From assembly GCA_943704525.1 (NCBI GenBank), contig CALSCQ010001552.1, forward strand, positions 1 through 20,755: 20,755 nt of DNA, given 5' to 3'. Shown piece by piece: positions 1 through 13,608 of the stretch. The notes under the pieces were generated by a model. That model did not search any database and was not told where the DNA came from. It saw nothing but the letters and a program-made list of their open reading frames with translations. A program made the position numbers and the translations under genes. The stretch comes from Pigoraptor vietnamica (lineage: Eukaryota > Opisthokonta > Filasterea). Numbering within the stretch: the stretch's first letter is position 1; every line of letters begins with the position of its first letter.

Positions 1-108
<108 letters not shown>

Positions 109-151
109 CACACACGCACAACGCTGCAGACGGTGGCGCACTCGCACTTAC

Positions 152-159
152 TATATAAA
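152..159 (+). promoter_or_regulatory. TATA-like box upstream of gene 1
   Basis: TATATAAA lies 90 bases before the ATG at 250, in otherwise GC-rich DNA. The spacing allows a transcription start near 180-190 and a 5' UTR of about 60-70 bases. It is the only candidate core promoter element seen in the 143 bases between the CA repeat and the start codon. The function is inferred from sequence and position only. Confidence 0.45.
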
Positions 160-249
160 CGCCTCTTATTGCCCATGGCACAGATCACACAAGCGATAAG
201 AGAACTCGCCTGAAGAGAGAGTAACAACAGGGAAAAGACGCAACGGAGA

Positions 250-2566
250 ATGACGTTCGGGTTCGTGACAGTGTGCGAGGGGGACAAGGGCATCGTCGTC
301 GACAACCGCAGCGGCAAGGTCGAGCTCGTCGAGGGTCCCCAGCGCCGCTTTCTGTTTCGCAAGGAGTACACGCCCCTCCGCCGTTATTTCGCCGACCAAA
401 AAGAATACCTCGAAGTCCGGTGGGTGGCTATTGTAACCGACGCGATGTCTGCGCCCTAGCTGTGAGTGCTGTGTGCGCAGCTTGTGAGTCATTTGGAATC
501 CTCACGGAGTGTGCACGCGTGCTGTGCGTATGGCGGATGACAGGGTGAATGGCGTGCATGTGCCTGTGCTGACAGCGACTGCCCTGCGCAGCCACCGGAA
601 TGGCGTCCGCGAGCACATTGCGGGGCCTGTGTCCAAGTTTCACAACCCGATCGAACACGAGTCGATCACCGTGCGCAATGTGATTACGCTCGACGCCAAT
701 GAGGCGCTGGTCGTGTACAAGCAGGAGACGGGCGTTGCGGGGGTGCAGCGGCGGATCGTGTACGGCCCCACCCTCTTCGTGCCTCAGGTGCGTGGACAGT
801 GTCGTATAGTATGGCCAGCCCACTTGTAACAGCGAACCATCATTAATAGTACGGCACACGTGAAGTAACTCTGCGGTTACGCTGCGCAGGCGAACGAGTG
901 GCTTCACGAGTTCAGCTGGCACGGCTCGCCGGACAACGACAAGACGCGCAAGGTGCCCGGTGCCCTCAAGTTCACCAAGCTCCGCGTCATCCCGGACCAG
1001 TTCTACTACAACGTCCCTGACGTGCGGTGTGTTGGCGCGTCAGTTGTGTGTGCGTGTGCGTGCGGCATGCGTGTGTTTGTGTGTGTGTCACGGTTGTGTG
1101 TGTGTTATAGTGTGTGCGTGTGTGTGTGTGCGCGGCATGCGTGTGTGGTGTGTGGTTCAATCACAAACAGTCGCTAACAAATTTCGTGTCTTTCTCCCAC
1201 AGGACTTCTGACGATGCGCTTCTCAGCGCCGTCAAGGTGAGGCACGCACTACTTGAACGCAAGCGCACAGCTCGCAACGTCACGCGCACGATAGCACACT
1301 TGTCACCGAGGAAGCCGCACTGTTCCTTGTGTGCGCGATACGTTCGTCTCAACGCCCCTTCCACGTCGCAGGTGATGATTTTCTTCGAGCTCAAGGACCT
1401 CGAGCAGATGCTGCAGTACACGCACGATCCCATCGCCGACTTCATCAACGCACTCTGCGCCGACGTCGTTGCGTTTGCGGCAACGCTCACGTACGAGCAG
1501 TTCCTCGAGAAGACGAGCCACCTCAACGAACTCTCGTGCGTATCTGACGTTACGTCGCTCTGTCACATAGCATTGTGTGTGCTTGCTGGCCGTTCCTTTT
1601 TAGTTTGTGTTGTTCTCGAGTGCGCGTGGACTCATCTTTTTCATCGCCGTTCGCAGGACATACCCTCAGCTCGTGTCACGTGGCAAGCGCATTGGCTATG
1701 ACATCACGAAGGTTGTTTACCGCGGTTACCACTCGGCGAACCTCCAGGGGATGCACGACGCCGCCATCGAATCTCGCACGAGGTGCGAACACGTTGAACA
1801 CGCACGCATGCACACGCACGCACACACGCGTGACCACGCACGCACACACACGGCGAACACGCACGTACGCACACGCACGAACACATACGCATGCGAACTC
1901 GCACATCCCCATTACTCACATGCACGCGTCGCAGGCTTCGTCTTGAGGCCGAGACGGAGGCGCAGTCGCAGACGCTTGCCGACATGAAGCTTGCGAAGAA
2001 GATGGAGCGCGCGCGCCGGGAACAGCACATGGAGGTCGAGGCTTCCGAGCACTCGCTGCGCATCAAGGCGCAGCAGGCGGCCCACGACCTCCGCATCGCC
2101 CGCGAGACTCACGAGGAGCGCCTTCGCCAGAAGACGGCGGAATCCGAGCTGTGAGTTATTCTCGGCTATTGTGCTTGATGCTACGGTGCACCGACCGGCT
2201 GTTGTGCTGGTTACTGTGGACCCTTCGGCGACTGTGTTGGTACCCGGTTTCTGACCTTCGTGTCTATTTGCAGTGAGCTCCAGTACCAGCGCCAGCGCAA
2301 TGCCGAACAGCTCGCTTTCCTCGAGGGCCTCCGCGACCGTGGGGTTGAGCTCACGTCCTACCTGGTGTCTCAGGTGTGTGTGCGCGCGATCGGAGTGATT
2401 GTGTCTTCGTTGTTGTGTGTGCATGCATGCGCACATGCTGCACATCGAACCATGCTAACAGGCGGGGGCATGTTACTCGCAGAATGTGCACCCGGACAAG
2501 ATTTACAAGGTCGTGAGCGATAAGGACGCCCCTGCGGCGAGCGTTCACATTCACGACAGGCAGTAA
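250..2566 (+). CDS. SPFH/band-7 superfamily protein with major-vault-protein-like N-terminal region (9 exons, 408 aa)
   Basis: Exons: 250-419, 592-787, 890-1026, 1203-1236, 1372-1535, 1657-1782, 1935-2150, 2274-2373, 2483-2566 (TAA). All eight introns are GT...AG and phase is kept throughout. Residues 1-135 hold two stretches like vault repeats: a GIVVDNRSGKVELVEGP segment, then ANEALVVYKQETG followed by VYGPTLFVPQ. Residues about 147-280 look like an SPFH domain: a beta-rich start ending DVRTSDDALLSAVKVMIFFEL, then helices around DFINALCADVVAFAATLTYEQF. Residues about 276-375 are a charged heptad-type coiled coil rich in Glu, Arg and Gln, followed by a short tail ending HIHDRQ. In major vault protein the SPFH-like shoulder follows nine repeats and precedes the cap helix. 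This protein has the same order but far fewer repeats. There is no signal peptide or obvious membrane segment. The likely role is oligomeric ring or membrane-microdomain scaffold. The exact family and function are uncertain; an ordinary stomatin/flotillin-type protein is the alternative. The 34-base fourth exon is unusually small. Confidence 0.8.
1027..1202 (+). repeat. (GT)n-rich intron 3 of gene 1
   Basis: The intron between exons 3 and 4 is mostly TG/GT dinucleotides with interspersed TGCG, densest at about 1045-1150. It begins GTGTGT and ends CCACAG. The repeat begins right at the donor, so the donor hexamer is itself part of the GT run. Confidence 0.85.
1783..1934 (+). repeat. (CA)n-rich intron 6 of gene 1
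   Basis: This intron carries the repeat in the opposite sense to intron 3: CACACG and CGCACA units from about 1798 to 1890 on the coding strand. It is bounded by GTGCGA and TCGCAG. This shows that the strand of the repeat is not tied to the direction of transcription. Confidence 0.8.
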
Positions 2567-2842
2567 CTTCGCTGTCCAGCAGCCCTTGCTGCTCTATGCC
2601 GTCTTGTCTGATTCTTTTCTTGCGTTGCGTGTGCGCGTGCGCGTGCGTCGCGTTTTCCTTGGCCCACTTTGCGCTGGCGCGAGCGGCCACACCTTGATAC
2701 AATATCAGAGCAATCAACCCCACAGCCAAAGGATTCGCTTCCGGTGATAGCAACTCGAGCCTCACGACACTGTCAAGTCACGCAACGTGACTGCGCTGTG
2801 CGTTCATTTCTCAGCAGATAGGTCTCTCGTCGCACTGTCCTC
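2567..2842. other. Convergent 3' spacer between gene 1 and gene 2
   Basis: The 276 bases lie between the stop codons of two convergent genes, so both 3' UTRs must fit here or overlap. I see a short (GC)(GT) run at about 2625-2650 and an AT-richer patch near 2700-2740, but no AATAAA on the + strand. No coding or RNA feature is supported. Confidence 0.7.
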
Positions 2843-5800
2843 CTACGACGGATTCACGCTGAACCCGAGAATGGCGCCGGGGTCCACGCGCTGCACTTTC
2901 TTCTTCTTCCCGCCCTGTTGCTGTCCCTGTCCCTGCGGTTGCTGCTGGGATCCACCACCACTCGTGCGAGTCCAGGCGCCAGACACGCCACTCGCCGCCG
3001 ACGCCGCCCCAGGCTTCACGGGCGCGAGTATGGCGTCCTTCGTCTTGTTGCGGCGGTCGACAAACTGCCGCGCAAAGTCCGACGTGCGCGCCGAGTGCCC
3101 GAGGTAGTCTCGAGCGTACTCGTGCACCTCCGCGGGCGACTCAATTTCCCAAAGAAAACCGGCAAAAGTCGCGGCGTCCACCTCCGTGTTGACGCCCCTC
3201 AGCGTCTGCTCGCACCACGCAATGAAATCGGGCGGGGGACCCTCCATAAACAGCGGATACGCCTCCTCTTCCTTCGGAGCCTTGGTCTGAGGTGCCTGCG
3301 GTTTCGCCGCTGCAGGGGCCGCTGCCGGGGCCGAGGGCGCAGGGGCGGGTGCGGCACCCTTCTTCTGCTGCGATGCGCCCGAGCCATTCGGTGCGCCCGC
3401 GAGCGAAGGAAAGTCGTCCGCCTTGGGCGCTTTCGCAGCGGCGCCGACAACAGTGGACATCGACGGTTTGGTGCTGGGCGGGGCGCTCTTTGCCTGCTGC
3501 TGCTGCTGGGGCTGCGGCTGAGCGGACTTCTGGCCAGACTTGGGCGCAATGTCCCAAAACAGCCCGTCGTCCTCCTCTTCTTCAGAGTCGTGAGAGGCAA
3601 TGTTGAGTGCGGCAGCCGCGGCCGGCGACGCAAACGACTGGGCGCCGGTCGACGAGCCCGACGTGCGCGCCCAGGGGGAAGTGGCCTGCTGCGAACGGAA
3701 GCCGCAATTGTAAGAGAGGCGTTGCGTCTTGCAAACAAAAAAGCGCAAAGCGTGAAAACGCATACCTTGGGCGTCGTGGCTGGCGGGGTCGCAGGCGGTG
3801 GGCCAGTCTTCGACTGCTCCTGCTGGATTTCCACGAGGCTCTTCGGGCGTTCTCCACCCGCCGCCCATTGTCCGCTCGGAGGCCGCACCTTCGTGACAGT
3901 CGCGGGCGCTGCGACAGCGACGGGCGTCGTTGGCGCAGGCTTCGCGGCCGGGGGCTTCGCTGCGGCGGCGGCAGCGGCAGCGGCGCGCTGCTGTGCCTGC
4001 TGCGCCTGCTGTTGGGCCATTTCCTCCGCCTGGATCTGTGCGAGCGACTTCTTGGCACCGGCGCCGGCAGCCCACGTGCTGCCTCCGACGACGGCTACAG
4101 CCGACTGCGCCTGCGCTGCGGCCGCCGCGCGGCTCTCCTGTTCCCTGCGGCGTGCCTCGGCCTCGGCAAGCTCCTGCTGCTGAATCTCAATCAGAGACGG
4201 GGGACGCTTCGCCGGCGCGGAAGAGGGCGGTGCCTGCACCACGTGGCGCTGCGCGGGGGCCGTCGACATCTGCGCAGGCTGGGACGCGTTCCAGCCCCGC
4301 ACGCGCTCCTCGTCCGCGGCGCGCTTTGCGGCTTCCTCCTTCTCGCGCGTTGCCGCGGCAGCCACCGTCCGCGCGAGCTGCTCGCGGGCCAACTCCGCCT
4401 GGCGTTCCTTTTCACGCCGCGCCACCGCTTCCTCCTCCTGGAGAATCGAACGCAGTCCGCCGGACTGTCCCCCCGCGTCGCCCGACCCGCGTGCCCAGGG
4501 CCCCTTGGCGCCGGCCTGCGCCGCCTGTGCCGCTGCCTGCGCCTGTGCGTGCGCCTCGGCGGCTTCCCTGCGCCTCTTCTCGGCAAACTCGGCCTCCTGC
4601 TGCTGCTGGATCTCTTTCAACGACACAGACACGTGCGGCACCTGAGGGGGTACGGACGTCTGCGGCGCGGGCGCCTTTGCCTTCTCCGCAGAGGGCGGCT
4701 TCGGAGCGTAGACCGTCTGCGCCGGCTTGTTGGCCACGGGTGTGGACGGCACGGCACCCGACGCGGCGCCGGATGGCGTCGGTTTCTGCACCGCCTGTCG
4801 GATCGGTTGGGTCGGCTGTGCCACGTGGGTTTCCGCAGCCGCCAGAGCACGCTGCGGCGGTGAGACGGCACTCTCGTCGACGGACCTCGTCCGCTCGCGG
4901 GATGACGGCGAAGTGTGCGCATGCGCGTCGGCGCCGAACCCTGGCGTGAGGTCGTCGGCAATGGACGCCTGCTCGGCCAGTGCCGCCAGTCCCTGCCCGG
5001 GCAGGTACATTCCATCGCCGCTGTGGGCAAGCTGCATCGGAGGGCCAAACGCACCCATGCCGACAACGGGCTGCTCGCGCTGGGGCTCAAACCCGCCGCC
5101 AAGCACCGAGGGACCCATACCCCACGGGCCCACGTGACCGATGCCGCCCATGACAGGCATCTGGGGCAGCTGCGGCTGCTCGCGGCCCATTGCGGTCGCG
5201 TCCAGCTGGCCCATCGACACGTGCGAGAGGCCGTACGCAGGCGCACCAAACGGTGCCCCGGCAATCGGCATGACACGCGCGGCGTGTCCCTCGAACCCCA
5301 TCATGTGGAAGGGGGCGTGCGGATGGCCGAGGCTCGGAGGCGGCTGCACAGGGGCTGCAAAGGGAGAGCGGCCCCCGTGGCGAGCGACGAACGAGCCGAG
5401 CGGCGCAAAGGCGTCGTCCGTAACGCGCTTGATGGGGAGCATCTCGGGGAAGTAGCCGGCGCGAAACCACTCGTCCATTTCGCGGTCGGAGAAAGGGCCT
5501 ACGGCAAAAATGACGTCATTAGAAGTGGCGACGATGGCGAAGTTCAACGAATGCAAGTGACTGGCAACGCACCTCGCACAATGCCATAGGGGTCCTTGTA
5601 GAGCCACGTGTTGCCGGCGACGCCTTCCAGCCCCGTCGGGCGCGGAGGCAGAGCGTGCGCTTCCGCCGCACTCTCCTCCGCACTGAACCGCCGCAGGGGC
5701 GCGCCAATGTCCGCATCGCTTTCAAACGGCTGGGTCACGCGCGACGACCCTCCAATCGACCCAGGGCGTGCAATCACAGACGGACCCCCAAAGGCGCTGA

Positions 5801-7779
5801 AACGGGACTGCCCCTGCGACGCACCGGGCAGTGGGCCCATGCGCAGGGCATCGCGCTCGTTGGCAGCCTGGCGAAACGCCGCGAGGTGAGTGAAGTGGCA
5901 GAAGGCACCAATCATGGCGAACATCATATCAGCCCACAGCACGGTCAGAGAAAGGCAACACAAAGCACAGTCAATGGAGTTGAGGAAAACCCCACCTCCC
6001 GAAATGTAGGGAAAACAGAGGGAAACAATTTGTGATAGTACAATAAGGAAATTCACGAAATATAAGGATAAAACAGGGGCAATAATATGTGACAATACGG
6101 AAATTCACACGCACCTGCTGGTCGAGAGAGAGCTGCAGGAACGAGCTGATGGCCGCGTTCGCCGAATCGCCCTCCGCGCTGAGCGCATCATCCATGGAAT
6201 CCGACGGAAGGCGTCGGCGCTGCATGCAACACAAAAACATTGGCCCTTGCTACACACGTGCGCACATCATACGCACGCACACTGGCCCTTGCTACACGTT
6301 CGCACACATCCATGTACGCACTCACACGCGCGCACACACTCACAGCGCGACACAATCGGCCCCAAACTCACCTGGGACGGCGGATTCAAAGCCTCCACGT
6401 TGGGCGCCGACAGTGAAAGCGGCTGCGATTGCCGCTGCGCCGCTCCAAAGCCGCTGTCCAACGAGGTCTGCAGCGACTGCGATGACTCGCCCTCCTTGCG
6501 GCGGGGGGCCTCGCGAAAGACACCAGAGGCGTCAAAATCGCCCGTGCCGGTGCCAGGGTCATCCCACAGATCCGACTCGCCGTCATCCAATCCGGGTTCT
6601 TGGGACTCTGGAGAGGAGAAACGAGCGCATGTTGGTGCATGTCAGTTGCATGCTTGCTATAAATGAACGTATGCCACCGCGCGAACGACGACAATCCACT
6701 CACCGGACCTGCGCCAGCTGCGCTCCTCGCGACCCCGACCAACTCCAGGCACGCTATTAGAACGCCAGTCGCCGCCATTGGGACGCCAGTCCACGCCATT
6801 GGGGCGCCTGCAACAAGGGTGGTAACAGCGTTACACACAGTGGCGCACTTGTCCGGATGCGCACTCCGAGAGGTGAACGCATCGACGCACCTTTCCGTGG
6901 GCTTCTCACCCCGCTCCCACTCGCGCTCCTCGCCTCTACCACGGCCTGCAAACAACAAGCCAGCTAAGAGAATGGCCTCAAGGGCAGCACAGAGTTGCCC
7001 ACGCAGGCACAATGCCGCTGACAGCAAGTCGCAACGCACCCCGTCCGCGCACAGGTGCTCCACGGCCACGGGTAGGAAGCGCGCCACGCGGGGGACCGCG
7101 CGCTATCGCCGACATTTGCCGCTGCATGAAACAAAGCGAAAATGTGAGAGTGAATCCAAGCCTACACTCCCGTCGCGCAAACAAATACGCCCGTAACAGA
7201 GTCAAGTGCAACGCGAAACTGCCATACCTCCTCTTCCTCCGACAGCGGAACAAAGGCCATTGGAGACTGCATTTCGAGGGAGAGAATGCTGGGGTGTTCC
7301 TTCAGCGGCTCAGGCACAGGCGCAGACTTGACAAAGAGAGAGAGAAGGTCGTCGCGCGAGTAACGATACGCATCATCGCCGTCTCTTTGCCCCAGTGCGC
7401 CGCCGTTCGCACCAAGAGCAGCAAACGACTTGACGGTGGGGCTTGGAGGTGCGTGTGCGCCGCCGGCTTTCATCCTGCGAAACGGACGCAATTGAGATTA
7501 AGGGGTCAAGAGAAGGGAACCAGAGAGACCATAGAGCGACTGTGCTGGAGGGGCAGTCCGCACCCGCGCACTTTCAGCACAGTGCGCACTCGCAGAAACA
7601 GTGACGTGAACAGCGATCCACTCCACAGAAAACGCGTGGGCACGCCCATCGTCAATAGAAGCATTCACGCAGTAACTGGAGCGTATCCCGCACCGGGCAA
7701 CACACACGCACAATTCTCCGCCAACGCATGCAATTCGCCACACGCACCACTCTGGGATGAATCGCGTTGACTCGGCCAT
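2843..7779 (-). CDS. GIGYF-family GYF-domain protein, translational repressor/mRNA surveillance factor (10 exons, about 1,244 aa)
   Basis: Exons on the minus strand: 7779-7748, 7474-7228, 7121-7040, 6945-6891, 6807-6704, 6607-6372, 6219-6115, 5867-5573, 5498-3766, 3688-2843 (TAG). The start MAESTRFIPEW matches the metazoan GIGYF N-terminus, and Trp11 is rebuilt across intron 1. Residues 47-55 (YRYSRDDLL) fit the 4EHP-binding pattern YxYxxxxL-hydrophobic. An RGRG-rich stretch follows, then W188 and DFDASGVF (197-204), the DDX6/Me31B-binding type motif. The GYF domain, about 373-430, has W-x-Y, GPFSDREMDEW and GYF, and recognises proline-rich PPG-phi ligands in this family. A long Gln/Ala/Glu-rich region carries repeated W...SLxEIQ motifs. 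Residues about 1105-1180 match the conserved GIGYF C-terminal segment (FIAWCEQ, ESPAEVHEY, FARQFVDRR), and the end KKKKVQRVDPGAILGFSVN is the family's signature tail. It is a cytoplasmic mRNP protein by family. An NAGNAG acceptor at the last exon could drop one Gln. Confidence 0.92.
6006..6111. repeat. Imperfect tandem duplication in an intron of the GIGYF gene
   Basis: Two diverged copies of about 50 bases stand side by side at 6006-6058 and 6065-6111. Both run through an AAAACAGRGG block, a CAAT..TGTGA block, an ATA/ACAAT block and end in GGAAATTCAC. They lie in the intron 6114-5868 and are much AT-richer than the surrounding exons. The copy nearer the exon ends next to the splice donor at 6114. 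Confidence 0.65.
6220..6371 (-). repeat. GT/CA-rich intron 6 of the GIGYF gene
   Basis: The intron has GTGAGT as donor and ATGCAG as acceptor. On the + strand it is CACACG/CGCACA-rich at about 6255-6345, so it is GT-rich in the sense of transcription. It also holds two near-identical copies of a CTTGCTACAC-containing block, at about 6241-6256 and 6282-6297. No coding potential is supported. Confidence 0.65.
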
Positions 7780-8508
7780 GATCGCCGTGTGTGCTGCCCT
7801 GCACTAGGCTCGATTGTGAAAGAAGCAACGCACAAACTCTGCTGCTACAAGTGACCCGCAAATATGTGAACGCGCAGTGCAGTGTGCGCACGCGCGTGTG
7901 TGGGGTGTGTTCCATGGTTTGCTGCGTGTGTCGATTCGCCCTGTCGCCGTGTGGACGGCCAACGTGACCCAATCGCACACGCCTTTGTTACGCCACACTT
8001 CAGTATGGGCCATCAGTATATAACAAGAATGTATTCGAAACTTCGTACTTGATTCTTCACGAAGTCGACCACATTATTAAAATGCATAGAAAAGCAAAAA
8101 TGAGAAGAACGCTTTATTTCATGATTTTAGAGCGCCAATACAGCCGAGATTTCGGCTGACTCCGTGCTGTAACAGGTACCTAAGTGACGTAACGCAATTG
8201 TGCCGAGGTCTCGCTCATTATTAAGCGGGTCGTCGGCAAAAAAATGTCTGTTTTGATCCGCCGAGCCGCAGAACACGGAAGCCACACACACACAGCCTCG
8301 CACGAAGCGCAGTGGCAAAGGCTGCCGCACATTACACAAGAGGGTCGCTCGTTCGTGGTACGCTGCTGTGTGAGCACACCGATTCGGCATTCGCGTGTTG
8401 CCAGCGACGTGCGCAGCGTGTGGTCGTGTGAGAGGCGCCGTGTGTGCGCTTGCTCCGCCAGGCCTGCTGTCGACTTCCCTACAGGCACATTAGTGCGGAC
8501 GGGAAAAG
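7780..8508. promoter_or_regulatory. Divergent promoter spacer between the GIGYF and PAK genes
   Basis: The 729 bases separate two start codons facing away from each other, so both promoters must lie here unless upstream noncoding exons extend further. A TATATAA box (8017-8023, + strand) sits in an AT-rich island (about 8010-8135) that contrasts with the GC-rich flanks. TGACGTAA at 8185-8192 resembles a CRE/ATF-type site. A pyrimidine-rich acceptor-like CTACAG ends at 8484, 25 bases before the PAK ATG, so the PAK 5' UTR may be spliced. A minus-strand AATAAA is formed at about 8113-8118. None of these is proven functional. Confidence 0.55.
8141..8158. other. Short perfect hairpin in the divergent spacer
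   Basis: CAGCCGA (8141-8147) and TCGGCTG (8152-8158) are exact reverse complements around a 4-base GATT loop. A second stem, CTTCGT (8041-8046) with ACGAAG (8059-8064), lies 77 bases upstream. They do not match the histone mRNA stem-loop consensus. They could be chance, a transcript-end structure or part of a small RNA. Confidence 0.5.
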
Positions 8509-12971
<4,463 letters not shown>

Positions 12972-13608
12972 CGCCGCTTTGAAGCTCGAGTCCCGCGTCA
13001 TTCGCGTGGCCATGCACAGAGAGCGAGAGAAATGTAAAGCATATATCGTACGAGCCATTTGGGTGGAGAGCTAGGCGCGGCAGCGACGGCACAAACAAAA
13101 AAAACGGAGAACCTGCGCCCACCACTCCATAGGGCCTAACACTCTATGCACTTAGAATATTGAAAATGCCACGACTTTTTACCCAGAAATGCGATTGAAT
13201 CCAAAATAAATTGCACTGCATCCCGCCCTGGCTGTAACGTTCTTGTTGGCGATATTCGACGCGCACATAGGCAATGTCTCGTTCATGGAAAGTGCACGTG
13301 CCCTCGGGCTGGAAATTAAAGTAACTCGCAATGAACGCAAAAAGACGTATTTTTTTTTTAGTTGAAACGACTCATGACAGAGCGTCACGCGCTGAAGCCA
13401 CGCAATCGAAGGAATGACGCACGCATTGCCAAAATTAATGCAAAGCGCCGCACACACAGCAAGAAAAAATTATATAACAGTTACGCAACAACATAAAAAT
13501 GCGTCAGCAACGCACTGCAAACCGCGAACTCGAATGGCCTTTCGTCACGGGTGGTGCGGCCAATTTGTTAGGGATAGATTAGAGCAGCGCAGGTTCCGTT
13601 CGAATCAT
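12972..13608. other. Convergent 3' spacer between the PAK and coiled-coil genes
   Basis: These 637 bases lie between two converging stop codons and are clearly AT-richer than the genes. AATAAA at 13205-13210 on the + strand is a possible poly(A) signal for the PAK transcript, giving a 3' UTR of about 250 bases. A run of ten T (13350-13359) follows. On the minus strand I found no clear poly(A) signal for the coiled-coil gene. No open frame with conserved features and no tRNA or snRNA is recognisable. Confidence 0.65.
13205..13210 (+). terminator. Possible poly(A) signal for the PAK gene
   Basis: AATAAA lies 234 bases after the TAA of the PAK gene in an AT-rich stretch, the only such hexamer on that strand in the spacer. 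Whether this organism uses AATAAA is unknown, and gene 1 has none in its 3' spacer. Confidence 0.35.

Noticed and set aside
2918-4863. Long + strand frames opposite the GIGYF exons
   Set aside because: Arg/Leu/Ala-rich shadows of the conserved minus-strand exons; no domain and no plausible splicing context.
8141-8158. Histone-type 3' stem-loop
   Set aside because: The stem and loop bases do not match the histone consensus and no histone gene is nearby.
8127-8390. Minus-strand 87-codon frame in the divergent spacer, with an AATAAA just after it
   Set aside because: No conserved feature, no clear start context and it would run into the GIGYF promoter. The AATAAA is kept only as part of a finding on the spacer.
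13350-13359. T10 run as an RNA polymerase III terminator
   Set aside because: No A-box or B-box and no structured RNA could be recognised upstream, so it is treated as an AT-rich 3' flank.
13179-13457. Minus-strand 92-codon frame in the convergent spacer
   Set aside because: It lacks an ATG at the proposed start and shows no conserved motif. It lies downstream of the coiled-coil stop and opposite the likely PAK 3' UTR.
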